Shown here: piece after piece, positions 26,093-32,426 of the stretch
How the letters are laid out: each line of letters begins with the position of its first letter
Position numbering within the stretch: the first letter of the stretch is position 1
Made by a program: the position numbers and the translations under genes
Notes under the pieces: model-generated
Told to the model about the DNA's origin: nothing
Database searches by the model: none
The model's input: the letters and a program-made list of their open reading frames with translations, nothing else
Origin: Bacteroidales bacterium UBA4893
Lineage (GTDB): Bacteria > Bacteroidota > Bacteroidia > Bacteroidales > P3
DNA length: 32,426 nt
Reading direction: 5' to 3'
Assembly: GCA_002399025.1 (NCBI GenBank)
Contig: DHCV01000005.1
Span: forward strand, 1 to 32,426

Positions 26093-26170
26093 TTACAATT
26101 GTATTCTTATTTACAATTGTAACATCTGTAATCATCATGGTTTTTCAATTTAACATATTTACAATTGTAT
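26093..26170. promoter_or_regulatory. Three palindromic operators TTACAATTGTAW upstream of the XRE gene
   Basis: TTACAATTGTAT at 26093-26104, TTACAATTGTAA (perfect palindrome) at 26111-26122 and TTACAATTGTAT at 26159-26170. The first ends 8 bp upstream of the XRE start. TACAATTG on the minus strand is one base from the -7 consensus TAnnTTTG, so binding would block the promoter directly. Confidence 0.75.
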
Positions 26171-26385
26171 AATCATAATACGTTTAACTTATAATAAAGT
26201 TACATTAGAAATAATTAATAATATTATGATGATATTGAGATAAATATATATAAAATTGATGTCTGGTATTTAATCTTTAGTTATTAAGATTTATTCTAAT
26301 TCATTGCTTTATATAAACAATATAAGTATCTGGGTTTTATGTATTAATAATAAGTAAGTGGCTTATTTATCATTTATTAACAAGT

Positions 26386-26485
26386 TTACGTCTGTAACTC
26401 TTAAATGTAATAATAATGTTATAATAAAATTTTGTTTACATTTGTATATTTACCCCTACTAACTTAGGTGGCGTTACAAATGTAT
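26386..26485. promoter_or_regulatory. Three further TTACnnnnGTAW sites in the XRE-umuC gap
   Basis: TTACGTCTGTAA at 26386-26397, TTACATTTGTAT at 26436-26447 and TTACAAATGTAT at 26474-26485, all following the half-sites of the XRE-proximal operators. The last two are mutually inverted: TACATTTGTA and TACAAATGTA could pair around a 28-nt loop that contains CCCCT and AGGTGG. TACATTTG (26437-26444) also fits the plus-strand -7 consensus. The rest of 26086-26814 is AT-rich with no convincing gene, apart from the repeat array at 26688. Confidence 0.5.
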
Positions 26486-26687
26486 TTAAAATGAATTTTA
26501 AAATAAGAATCATCACTCCTACTCTATTTTTACTAAATCCATAGGTAAACGTAAAATTATTATGGATGTCCAATAATCCGAATTTTCTTAAAATGGAAAT
26601 AAATTATACAAGACTTATTTGAAATTATCTCTGAGATTTTTTGAAATAAGTATCGTTTATTTTTGAGTAAGCTTACTTTATTTTTCT

Positions 26688-26750
26688 ATAATCAAATTTC
26701 AGTAAATTAAAACCTCGTTTCAGTAAATTAGAATCAAGTTTTAATTTATT
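26688..26750 (+). repeat. 21-bp tandem array, family A, locus 3 (three units, two diverged)
   Basis: Units at 26688-26708 (ATAATCAAATTTCAGTAAAT), 26709-26729 (diverged, AAAACCTCGTTTCAGTAAAT) and 26730-26750 (AGAATCAAGTTTTAATTTAT). The 21-bp phase is exact. It lies 65 bp beyond the umuC stop and reads antisense to umuC. Confidence 0.85.
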
Positions 26751-26814
26751 AGATTAGAGTCCTTACTTTTGCTCAATTTTTAAATTGAATCAGATTATTT
26801 CAATCAAAGAGTGA

Positions 26815-28074
26815 TTATGCGTTTACTACAATTATTTCTTCAATTCTTGTTGTATAGTGAGGAGAAACTCTTTCCTGGTTCATCTTCCATACCCTACCTA
26901 ATGATTGAGAGGCAAGCCGAACCTTTTGTGAGCCGTAGGAGGAATTTATGGAATCTAAGACAACCATTAATTTTGAATGCGTTGGATTAGAGGATTGAAA
27001 AAGCGTGTGTTGAAAATTATTCATAGGGACTAAGTCCAAAACCACCACTCCTGCTTTCTTATAATTATATCCTTTTAGATATATTTTCCCTAATGCCTCG
27101 ATAGCAAATTTTGCTAATTCTATAGAGCTATTTGTTGCGAAAGGCAACTTTAATACAAAGTTTTTGGAGTATTGGGCTTGTGTTTTGTTATGAAAATTGG
27201 TGTGAAGGAAGACCATTATTGCTCCTGCCAATGATTTTTGTTTGCGTAATTTCTCGGCACATACAACAGCGAAGGTAACTATTCTTTCTTTCACATCTTC
27301 AAATTCGGTATATATTGTTTCAAATGAACGTGTTGTAGCGATTGTTTTCTTGGGTTTCACATCTTCAATTTCAATTGAGGGTATTCCTTTCAAATCGCGC
27401 TTAAGCCTTAAACCAACAACCGACATATATTTCTTAACCCAACTATCTTCAATCATCGTAAACTCCAAAGCATTCTTAATACCTGACTCCATAAGCTTTT
27501 TAGAATACCTCCTCCCAATTCCCCAAACATCCTCAACCTTAATCCACTTCAAAGCTTTCTTTCGTTTATCTTCGCTATCAATCACATAGGCTCCCTTTGT
27601 TCTTTGAGGAAATTTTTTAGCAATCTTATTAGAAATCTTTGCCAACGATTTTGTTGGAGCAAAACCAATGCTTATTGGAATACCAGTACATTTATATATA
27701 TTCCTTACTATTTCTCTGCCATAGTTTTCTAAATCAAGGTTTTTAGTTTCCTCAAAATAGAAAAAAGCTTCGTCAATACTATATATTTCCATCATTGGAA
27801 AGTATTCCTTAGCCAAAGAAAAGACCCTATGACTCATATCCCCATAGAGAGCAAAATTACTTGAAAAAACCTCAATAGAATGTTTGTCAATCAAAGATTT
27901 ACATTCAAAAAATGGTTGTCCCATCTTAATCCCAATTGTCTTTGCTTCATTGCTTCGAGCAATTACACAACCATCATTATTTGAAAGCACAATTATAGGC
28001 TTATTCTTCAAATCGGGTCTAAATACCCTTTGACATGAGGCATAGAAATTATTGCAATCGATTAAAGCAAACAT
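26815..28074 (-). CDS. umuC: UmuC, error-prone DNA polymerase V subunit
   Basis: 419 aa, a Y-family translesion polymerase. Catalytic carboxylates are present: Asp6 in 'FALIDCNNFYASCQRVFRPDL' and Asp101/Glu102 in 'MEIYSIDEAFFYFEE'. 'VLSNNDGCVIARSNEAK' is the fingers motif typical of UmuC. The helix-hairpin-helix 'VEDVWGIGRRYSKKLMESGI' and the little-finger domain follow. The C-terminal 'HYTTRIEEIIVVNA' region fits the DUF4113-type ending. It starts 11 bp after the umuD stop. No LexA-type box is visible nearby, so control is unclear. Confidence 0.97.
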   Translation of the reverse strand: MFALIDCNNFYASCQRVFRPDLKNKPIIVLSNNDGCVIARSNEAKTIGIKMGQPFFECKSLIDKHSIEVFSSNFALYGDMSHRVFSLAKEYFPMMEIYSIDEAFFYFEETKNLDLENYGREIVRNIYKCTGIPISIGFAPTKSLAKISNKIAKKFPQRTKGAYVIDSEDKRKKALKWIKVEDVWGIGRRYSKKLMESGIKNALEFTMIEDSWVKKYMSVVGLRLKRDLKGIPSIEIEDVKPKKTIATTRSFETIYTEFEDVKERIVTFAVVCAEKLRKQKSLAGAIMVFLHTNFHNKTQAQYSKNFVLKLPFATNSSIELAKFAIEALGKIYLKGYNYKKAGVVVLDLVPMNNFQHTLFQSSNPTHSKLMVVLDSINSSYGSQKVRLASQSLGRVWKMNQERVSPHYTTRIEEIIVVNA

Positions 28075-28085
28075 AAATCAATAAC

Positions 28086-28526
28086 TTAGAAGGCTTTTAT
28101 TACGAAAGTAACCACACCCCAAATTATAAACTCATTTTCATCATTAACTCTTATTGGAGAATATTTTTCATTCGAAGGTAAAAGCCAAGCACCATCCTTA
28201 TCCTTTCGAAATCTTTTTAATGTAAATTCTCCATCAATAAAACAAACAACAATCTTATTATCAACAAAATCAATACTCTTGTCAATAACCAACAAGTCTC
28301 CATCATTTATTCCACTATCCTTCATTGAGTCGCCACTAACTCTCCCAAAATAAGTAGAGTATGGGTGTTTGATAATATGCTTGTTTAAATCAATGCCTAT
28401 CTCTTCAAAATCCATTGCAGGAGATGGAAAACCCGCACTCAGACCAAAAGGAAACATTGGTCTTTCAAGCACAGTACTATTATTCATAGGAATAATTTCA
28501 ACACTTATTTCTTTCTTTGCTCCCAT
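28086..28526 (-). CDS. umuD: UmuD, self-cleaving polymerase V subunit
   Basis: 146 aa from the ATG at 28526 (MGAKKEISVEII). It is an S24-family protein; RecA-stimulated self-cleavage gives UmuD', which activates UmuC. The cleavage site is Ala31-Gly32 in 'LSAGFPSPA'. The catalytic Ser67 is in 'VSGDSMKDSG' and Lys104 in 'EFTLKRF'. Their 37-residue spacing equals that of the E. coli Ser60/Lys97 pair. An upstream in-frame ATG at 28562 would lie inside the -7 element at 28560-28567 and is therefore not chosen. Operon with umuC. Confidence 0.95.
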   Translation of the reverse strand: MGAKKEISVEIIPMNNSTVLERPMFPFGLSAGFPSPAMDFEEIGIDLNKHIIKHPYSTYFGRVSGDSMKDSGINDGDLLVIDKSIDFVDNKIVVCFIDGEFTLKRFRKDKDGAWLLPSNEKYSPIRVNDENEFIIWGVVTFVIKAF

Positions 28527-28559
28527 ATCCACGAAAATATAATGATTCAATTTAGAAAG

Positions 28560-28567
28560 CAAAAATA
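28560..28567 (-). promoter_or_regulatory. -7 element TATTTTTG for umuDC
   Basis: The plus strand CAAAAATA is TATTTTTG on the minus strand, 33 bp upstream of the umuD start at 28526. The tRNA terminator lies further upstream (28600-28635), so umuDC is transcribed on its own. No -33 TTG is visible. Confidence 0.45.
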
Positions 28568-28599
28568 AGAAATAAAACTTAGAATTTAGGGATATAAAT

Positions 28600-28635
28600 A
28601 AAAAAACGCAAAGTGCTATTTAAGTACTTTGCGTT
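28600..28635 (-). terminator. Terminator downstream of tRNA-Gln
   Basis: On the minus strand AACGCAAAGT (28635-28626) pairs with ACTTTGCGTT (28614-28605) and is followed by a run of T. It begins 7 bp past the tRNA 3' end. Confidence 0.88.
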
Positions 28636-28642
28636 CAAAATG

Positions 28643-28713
28643 TTATCCCGTCAGGACTCGAACCTGAAACGTATGAACCAAAATCACATGTGTTACCATT
28701 ACACCACGGGACA
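28643..28713 (-). tRNA. tRNA-Gln (anticodon TTG)
   Basis: 71 nt on the minus strand. The acceptor stem is TGTCCCG/CGGGATA (one G-T pair) with discriminator A. The D arm contains GGTGTAATGGTAACA, the anticodon stem-loop TGTGA-TTTTGGT-TCATA gives TTG at positions 34-36, and the T arm is TCAGG-TTCGAGT-CCTGA. CCA is not encoded and must be added enzymatically. The promoter is at 28739. Confidence 0.95.
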
Positions 28714-28738
28714 ATCAGTTTCATTAAATTTGAGGTTG

Positions 28739-28769
28739 CAAAATTACTATATTTTTTCAACTCTGCAAA
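28739..28769 (-). promoter_or_regulatory. tRNA-Gln promoter (TTTG - 19 bp - TAATTTTG)
   Basis: On the minus strand TTTG at 28769-28766 is separated by exactly 19 bp from TAATTTTG at 28746-28739. This is the best match in the window to the Bacteroidota -33/-7 consensus, 25 bp upstream of the tRNA 5' end. Confidence 0.75.
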
Positions 28770-28849
28770 TTTTTTTGGCTTTTTATTCATTTATTATTGA
28801 AAAGTCTTGATTTATATATGTGTTTATCTCTTCAAATAAAACTTTTATA

Positions 28850-28857
28850 TATCTTTG
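28850..28857 (+). promoter_or_regulatory. -7 element TATCTTTG for the ABC ATPase gene
   Basis: TATCTTTG matches TAnnTTTG and ends 20 bp before the ATG at 28878. It fixes that ATG as the start, because the longer in-frame option at 28797 would be upstream of the promoter. Confidence 0.65.
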
Positions 28858-28877
28858 CACATAGTTATTCTTTCATT

Positions 28878-30584
28878 ATGCCTGACAAAAAACTTATTCA
28901 AGTAGAGGATTTAAAAATCTCTTTTCTTCGCCAAAAACAATGGTTTGAAGTTGTTAAGGGTATTAGCTTTGATATTAACAAAGGAGAGATTGTTGGTTTG
29001 GTTGGGGAAAGCGGCTCTGGGAAAAGCGTTACCTCACTTGCAATTATGGGACTTCTCCCTGAGAAATATTCAAAGATTAATGGTGGGAAGATTACACTTT
29101 ATGAAAATCAAGATGATTCCATTGACCTCACTTCATTAAAAGAAAAGGATTATCAATCCTTTAGAGGAAATAAAATAGCGATGATTTTTCAAGAACCGAT
29201 GACTGCACTCAATCCTGTTCAGAAATGCGGAAAGCAGGTTATGGAAATGATTCTTATTCACAACAAAATCTCAAAAACAGAAGCCAAACAAAGAGTTTTG
29301 GAGCTTTTTAAAGAGGTCTTGCTTCCAGATATTGAAAGAATATATAATAGTTATCCTTTTGAGCTTTCTGGAGGACAGAAACAAAGGGTGATGATTGCAA
29401 TGGCTCTAAGTTGTAACCCTGACTTACTTATTGCTGATGAGCCTACAACTGCTTTGGATGTAACTGTGCAAAAGACTATTTTGGACTTACTAAAGTCTAT
29501 TCAAATAAAGTATGGAATTGGTATTTTATTTATTACCCATGACTTAGGAGTTATTAAACAGATTGCAGATAAGGTTATTGTTCTTTATAAGGGAGAGATT
29601 GTTGAAAAGGGTGAAGTGAATGATGTTTTCTATAATCCAAAGCATTCCTACACAAAGGGGTTGCTTGCTTCACGTCCTCCAATTGATATAAGACCAAAAA
29701 GATTGCTTACTGTTTCGGATTTCTTAAGTAATGAGGTAAAAACCGAAATTCTAATCACAAAAGAACAAAGAAAAGAAAACCATAACTTGCTTTACTCTCA
29801 AGAACCCTTACTCAAGGTTAAGGACTTATCGGTTGAATATGTTGTGGAGAAGACTTTGTTTGGCAAGATAAAGAAAAAGGTTATTGCAGTCAATAAGGTT
29901 AGTTTTGATGTTTTTAAAGGCGAAACCTTAGGACTTGTAGGTGAAAGTGGTTGTGGTAAAACTACAATCGGAAGAGCCATCTTGCAATTGATTGATTCTG
30001 CAAGTGGACAAATTATTTTTGAAGGCAAGCAGCTTAATGAGATTAAGGGAGAGGAACTAAGAAAGATTAGAAAAGACATTCAAATTATTTTTCAAGACCC
30101 CTACTCTTCTCTCAACCCTCGTTTGACAATTGGACAAACAATTGAGGAACCTCTGATTGTGCATAATATTTTCCCTAATTCAAAAGAAAGAAAGACAAGG
30201 GTTATTTCGCTTTTAGAGAAGGTTGGTCTTGATGCTTCACAATATGATCGCTATCCTCATCAATTCTCTGGTGGGCAAAGGCAACGAATTGGGATTGCTC
30301 GCTCATTAGCCTTGGAGCCCAAAATTATTATTTGTGATGAAAGTGTTTCAGCATTAGATGTTTCTGTCCAAGCTCAAGTTCTTAATCTTCTCAATGATTT
30401 AAAGAATGATTTTGGATTTACATATATATTTATTTCTCACGATTTGTCAGTTGTGAAATACATGTCCGATATGATGATTGTTATGCAAAAGGGGAATATT
30501 GTTGAACAGGGCGAAGCCGACTCTATATACGCAAACCCCCAAACTCAGTACACCGAAAAACTTATTTCCTCCATTCCTGTTTAG
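28878..30584 (+). CDS. ABC transporter with two fused ATPase domains (peptide/nickel import type)
   Basis: 568 aa from MPDKKLIQVEDLKISF. It carries two ABC ATPase domains in one chain, like YejF or GsiA of the oligopeptide importers. Domain 1 (~8-260): Walker A 'GLVGESGSGKSVT', Q-loop 'MIFQEPMTALNP', signature 'LSGGQKQR', Walker B 'LLIADEPTTALD', H-loop 'FITHDLG'. Domain 2 (~310-568): 'GLVGESGCGKTT', 'IIFQDPYSSLNP', 'FSGGQRQR', 'IIICDESVSALD' (Ser replaces the common Pro after Glu), 'FISHDLS'. Both sites look active. No permease or binding-protein gene is nearby, so its membrane partners must be encoded elsewhere. Confidence 0.95.
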   Translation: MPDKKLIQVEDLKISFLRQKQWFEVVKGISFDINKGEIVGLVGESGSGKSVTSLAIMGLLPEKYSKINGGKITLYENQDDSIDLTSLKEKDYQSFRGNKIAMIFQEPMTALNPVQKCGKQVMEMILIHNKISKTEAKQRVLELFKEVLLPDIERIYNSYPFELSGGQKQRVMIAMALSCNPDLLIADEPTTALDVTVQKTILDLLKSIQIKYGIGILFITHDLGVIKQIADKVIVLYKGEIVEKGEVNDVFYNPKHSYTKGLLASRPPIDIRPKRLLTVSDFLSNEVKTEILITKEQRKENHNLLYSQEPLLKVKDLSVEYVVEKTLFGKIKKKVIAVNKVSFDVFKGETLGLVGESGCGKTTIGRAILQLIDSASGQIIFEGKQLNEIKGEELRKIRKDIQIIFQDPYSSLNPRLTIGQTIEEPLIVHNIFPNSKERKTRVISLLEKVGLDASQYDRYPHQFSGGQRQRIGIARSLALEPKIIICDESVSALDVSVQAQVLNLLNDLKNDFGFTYIFISHDLSVVKYMSDMMIVMQKGNIVEQGEADSIYANPQTQYTEKLISSIPV

Positions 30585-30753
30585 AATTTTTTAGCCTAAG
30601 CCAATAGTACCTTATATAATTAATGTATTTAGTTCTAAAAACACTGACTTATTAATTACTTAATTCATAATGTTTTTCTTTGAGGCTTAAAAATAAATTC
30701 TCTTCATAAATAAAAACTATCCCAAATTTTAACCTATTAGTCAAAAAACTTTT

Positions 30754-30761
30754 TAATTTTG
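30754..30761 (+). promoter_or_regulatory. -7 element TAATTTTG for proline dehydrogenase
   Basis: TAATTTTG matches TAnnTTTG, 34 bp before the ATG at 30796. The gap 30585-30795 otherwise holds only AT-rich sequence with a weak possible hairpin (AAAAACA at 30637 with TGTTTTT at 30671). Confidence 0.55.
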
Positions 30762-30795
30762 CAGTATTATTGTTTAACTTAACTTTACAAAGAAT

Positions 30796-31983
30796 ATGGA
30801 ATTAAATCATCAAGCCATCGATTTCACTAATTCTGAAATCGCCTTCAAAAACAAAACTAACGCTCAACTCAAAGAAGCGTACGTACTTTTCAAAATAATG
30901 AATAATCCTTTTTGGGTTAAGACGGGAAAAAACCTAACAAGGTTTGCCTTTTCAATCCATTTACCTATTGATTGGATAATTCGCAATACTATTTACAAAT
31001 TCTTTGTTGGCGGACGTTCTATTGAAGATTGCTCAAAGACCATTAAGAAGCTATCGGAAAGAAATGTACATACAATTTTGGATTTTGCTGCTGAAGGTGA
31101 GGAAGATGATAAAATATTTGACAATACTTGCAATGAAGTTCTAAGAACCATTGACTATGCCAAAGAAAACAGCAACACACCATTTAGCGTCTTTAAGATT
31201 ACCGGAATAGCACGATTTGACCTATTGGTTAAGGTTAGTGCGAAAGAGGAATTGACACAAGAGGAAAAGCAAGAGTATGAAAGAGTTTATAATAGGGTGA
31301 AATCTATCTTCCACAAAGGATACGAGCTTGGCGTTCCAGTGCTTGTGGATGCCGAAGAAACATGGATACAGCCAATTTTGGACGATTTGTTCCTTGAGTT
31401 TATGAAAGCATATAATAAGGAAAAGGCAATAGTGCAAAACACATATCAAATGTATTGCCACAACTCAATCAATAGCTTAAAAGAACATCATAAAATTGCT
31501 TTAGAAAATGGAGTTAAATTTGGCTTGAAAATAGTTCGTGGAGCCTATATGGAGAAAGAAAGAGCAAGAGCAAAAGAAATGGGCTACCCTTCACCAATTC
31601 AGCCCGATAAGGCAGCAACTGACAGAGACTTTAATGCAATTATACATTATTTAGTAGACAATATTGACACAATAGATTTTATGGTTGCAACTCATAATGA
31701 AGAAAGCTCTGAACTTTTGGCAAGATTAATCAAGGGAAAGAATCTTCCATTGAACCACCCTTCAATCTATTTTGCTCAACTCTACGGAATGAGCGACCAT
31801 ATTACCTATAATATTGCAGAAAAAGGATATAATGTTGCAAAATACGTACCTTATGGAGCAGTGAAAACCATGATGCCATATTTGTTCAGAAGAGCAGAAG
31901 AAAATTCATCAGTAAAGGGACAATCCTCACGTGAATTGAGATTGATAGAATCAGAAGTCAAAAGAAGGAAACAAAATTCATAG
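30796..31983 (+). CDS. Proline dehydrogenase
   Basis: 395 aa. It is an FAD-dependent enzyme that oxidises L-proline to pyrroline-5-carboxylate, the first step of proline catabolism, feeding electrons to quinone. It has the PRODH (beta/alpha)8 barrel with 'SVFKITGIARFDLLVKVS', 'VPVLVDAEETWIQ', 'NTYQMYCHNS', 'GLKIVRGAYMEKERARA', 'FMVATHNEES', 'FAQLYGMSDHITYNIA' and the substrate-binding 'YVPYGAVKTMMPYLFRRAEEN', which includes the RRxxEN motif. It is monofunctional (no P5C dehydrogenase domain or DNA-binding domain of PutA) and of the eukaryote-like short Bacteroidota type. It is transcribed alone. Confidence 0.96.
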   Translation: MELNHQAIDFTNSEIAFKNKTNAQLKEAYVLFKIMNNPFWVKTGKNLTRFAFSIHLPIDWIIRNTIYKFFVGGRSIEDCSKTIKKLSERNVHTILDFAAEGEEDDKIFDNTCNEVLRTIDYAKENSNTPFSVFKITGIARFDLLVKVSAKEELTQEEKQEYERVYNRVKSIFHKGYELGVPVLVDAEETWIQPILDDLFLEFMKAYNKEKAIVQNTYQMYCHNSINSLKEHHKIALENGVKFGLKIVRGAYMEKERARAKEMGYPSPIQPDKAATDRDFNAIIHYLVDNIDTIDFMVATHNEESSELLARLIKGKNLPLNHPSIYFAQLYGMSDHITYNIAEKGYNVAKYVPYGAVKTMMPYLFRRAEENSSVKGQSSRELRLIESEVKRRKQNS

Positions 31984-32015
31984 AGAATTTACTCCCAATA
32001 TTTTCAAATTTATTC

Positions 32016-32060
32016 AAGGGTTATTTCAAATCAATTAACGTTTTTTTTGAGATAACCCTT
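32016..32060 (+). terminator. 14-bp stem-loop after proline dehydrogenase
   Basis: AAGGGTTATTTCAA (32016-32029) pairs with TTGAGATAACCCTT (32047-32060), with one G-U pair, 33 bp past the stop. The downstream ATTTAATTT is only moderately T-rich. Confidence 0.75.
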
Positions 32061-32094
32061 ATTTAATTTCCACAAAGTCTTTGTCCCTTTAATT

Positions 32095-32157
32095 AGAATC
32101 AAGTTCTAGAAAATTAGAATCAAGTTCTACGAAAATAGAATCAAGTTCTACGAAAAG
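32095..32157 (+). repeat. 21-bp tandem array, family A, locus 4 (three units)
   Basis: Units at 32095-32115, 32116-32136 and 32137-32157, each starting AGAATCAAGTTCTA and ending in (G/CG)AAAA(T/G). In this locus TAGAA and TTCTA form a perfect 5-bp inverted repeat around TCAAG. With the terminator and the promoter at 32193 it fills the 31984-32293 gap. Confidence 0.93.
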
Positions 32158-32192
32158 ATATTAAATCAGAAAAATTTATTTATGCTTTTTTA

Positions 32193-32224
32193 TTGGGAAA
32201 ATTGAATATTACTATGTAAATTTG
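32193..32224 (+). promoter_or_regulatory. Promoter of the terminal lipoprotein gene (TTG - 21 bp - TAAATTTG)
   Basis: TTG at 32193-32195 and TAAATTTG at 32217-32224 are separated by 21 bp. The ATG at 32294 lies 69 bp downstream, leaving a leader of about 65 nt. Confidence 0.6.
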
Positions 32225-32293
32225 TCGCATAATCTTCATTGAATAACAAAAATTGATACAAAACGAATATATTTACTAATTAAAAGATGAGCT

Positions 32294-32426
32294 ATGAAAA
32301 AAACAGTTTTTATCTTAAGTGTATTTTTATCTATTTTTATTTTCTCTTGTGAAGATAATGATAATAATACCACAAATACAAACATTAATACTGATTATCC
32401 TAACTCTGAATTATATGGTACATATT
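32294..32426 (+). CDS. Lipoprotein, partial (cut by window end)
   Basis: 44 codons are visible. MKKTVFILSVFLSIFIFSC is a lipoprotein signal with Cys at residue 19, followed by a low-complexity Asp/Asn/Thr stretch (EDNDNNTTNTNINTDYP) typical of Bacteroidota surface-exposed lipoproteins. The start of a folded part ('SELYGTY') appears at the very end; 'xLYGTW' at this position is common in lipocalin-like Bacteroidota lipoproteins, but too little is visible to assign a function. Confidence 0.8.
   Translation, partial: MKKTVFILSVFLSIFIFSCEDNDNNTTNTNINTDYPNSELYGTY

Noticed and set aside
28100..28111. TTACGAAAGTAA as an XRE operator before umuC
   Set aside because: It matches TTACnnnnGTAA but lies inside the umuD coding end in AT-rich DNA; a single chance match is likely.
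28526..28600. SOS/LexA box upstream of umuD
   Set aside because: No palindrome of a recognisable LexA type was found between the tRNA terminator and umuD.
28797..28877. N-terminal extension of the ABC ATPase (start at 28797)
   Set aside because: The extension lies across the TATCTTTG promoter and has no homology to the ABC domain; the start is 28878.
30637..30677. Terminator after the ABC ATPase (AAAAACA/TGTTTTT)
   Set aside because: A 7-bp stem, nearly all A-T, with a 27-nt loop is too weak; no good terminator is visible there.

Overview
The window comes from a Bacteroidota chromosome, most likely Bacteroidales or a close relative. Five things point there: strongly AT-rich sequence; promoters with the phylum-specific -7 element TAnnTTTG and no clear Shine-Dalgarno sites; the cluster bamD - rpoZ-like - coaBC - porD (DUF4835); a GldI-type FKBP lipoprotein after a DHH phosphoesterase; and the small 'KPRFYDPKKEE' membrane protein directly before mutL. 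I cannot assign genus or species. Nearly all genes are housekeeping types. There is no prophage, transposase, CRISPR array or rRNA.

Layout. (1) 191-5211, plus strand: a tightly overlapping unit with a secreted protein of unknown function, a TPR protein, a DedA membrane protein carrying an unexpected lipoprotein-like leader, aroE, and an M50B-like membrane metalloprotease. A perfect 16-bp hairpin closes it. (2) 5482-10265, plus: bamD (possibly leaderless), rpoZ-like, coaBC, porD and a PLP aminotransferase, ended by a terminator at about 10295. (3) 10681-15106, minus: alaS followed by typA. (4) 15260-18504, plus: a small membrane protein with mutL, then a secreted protein of unknown function that converges on recN. 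(5) 18496-25392, minus: one unit with a DHH phosphoesterase, three FKBP-type isomerases and a DEDDh exonuclease, and a second unit with an unknown 162-aa protein and recN. (6) 25471-28713: an XRE regulator under a cluster of TTACnnnnGTAW palindromes, umuDC (translesion polymerase), and tRNA-Gln(TTG). (7) 28878-32426, plus: a two-domain ABC ATPase, proline dehydrogenase, and the start of a lipoprotein gene cut by the window end.

Functionally the window combines envelope biogenesis (BamD, PorD, FKBP foldases, DedA), DNA repair (MutL, RecN, UmuDC, the exonuclease) and core metabolism (AroE, CoaBC, AlaS, ProDH).

The least expected structure is noncoding. All five intergenic gaps longer than about 250 bp that separate transcription units contain short tandem arrays with an exact 21-bp period. 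Four loci (5268, 20872, 26688, 32095) share a core AGAATCAAGTT. The fifth (10391-10673) has an unrelated core, CGCCGTTTAAAA, with the same period. The arrays lie just beyond the 3' ends of operons. Other points of interest are the palindrome cluster upstream of the XRE gene and a MutL whose C-terminal endonuclease motifs are all altered.
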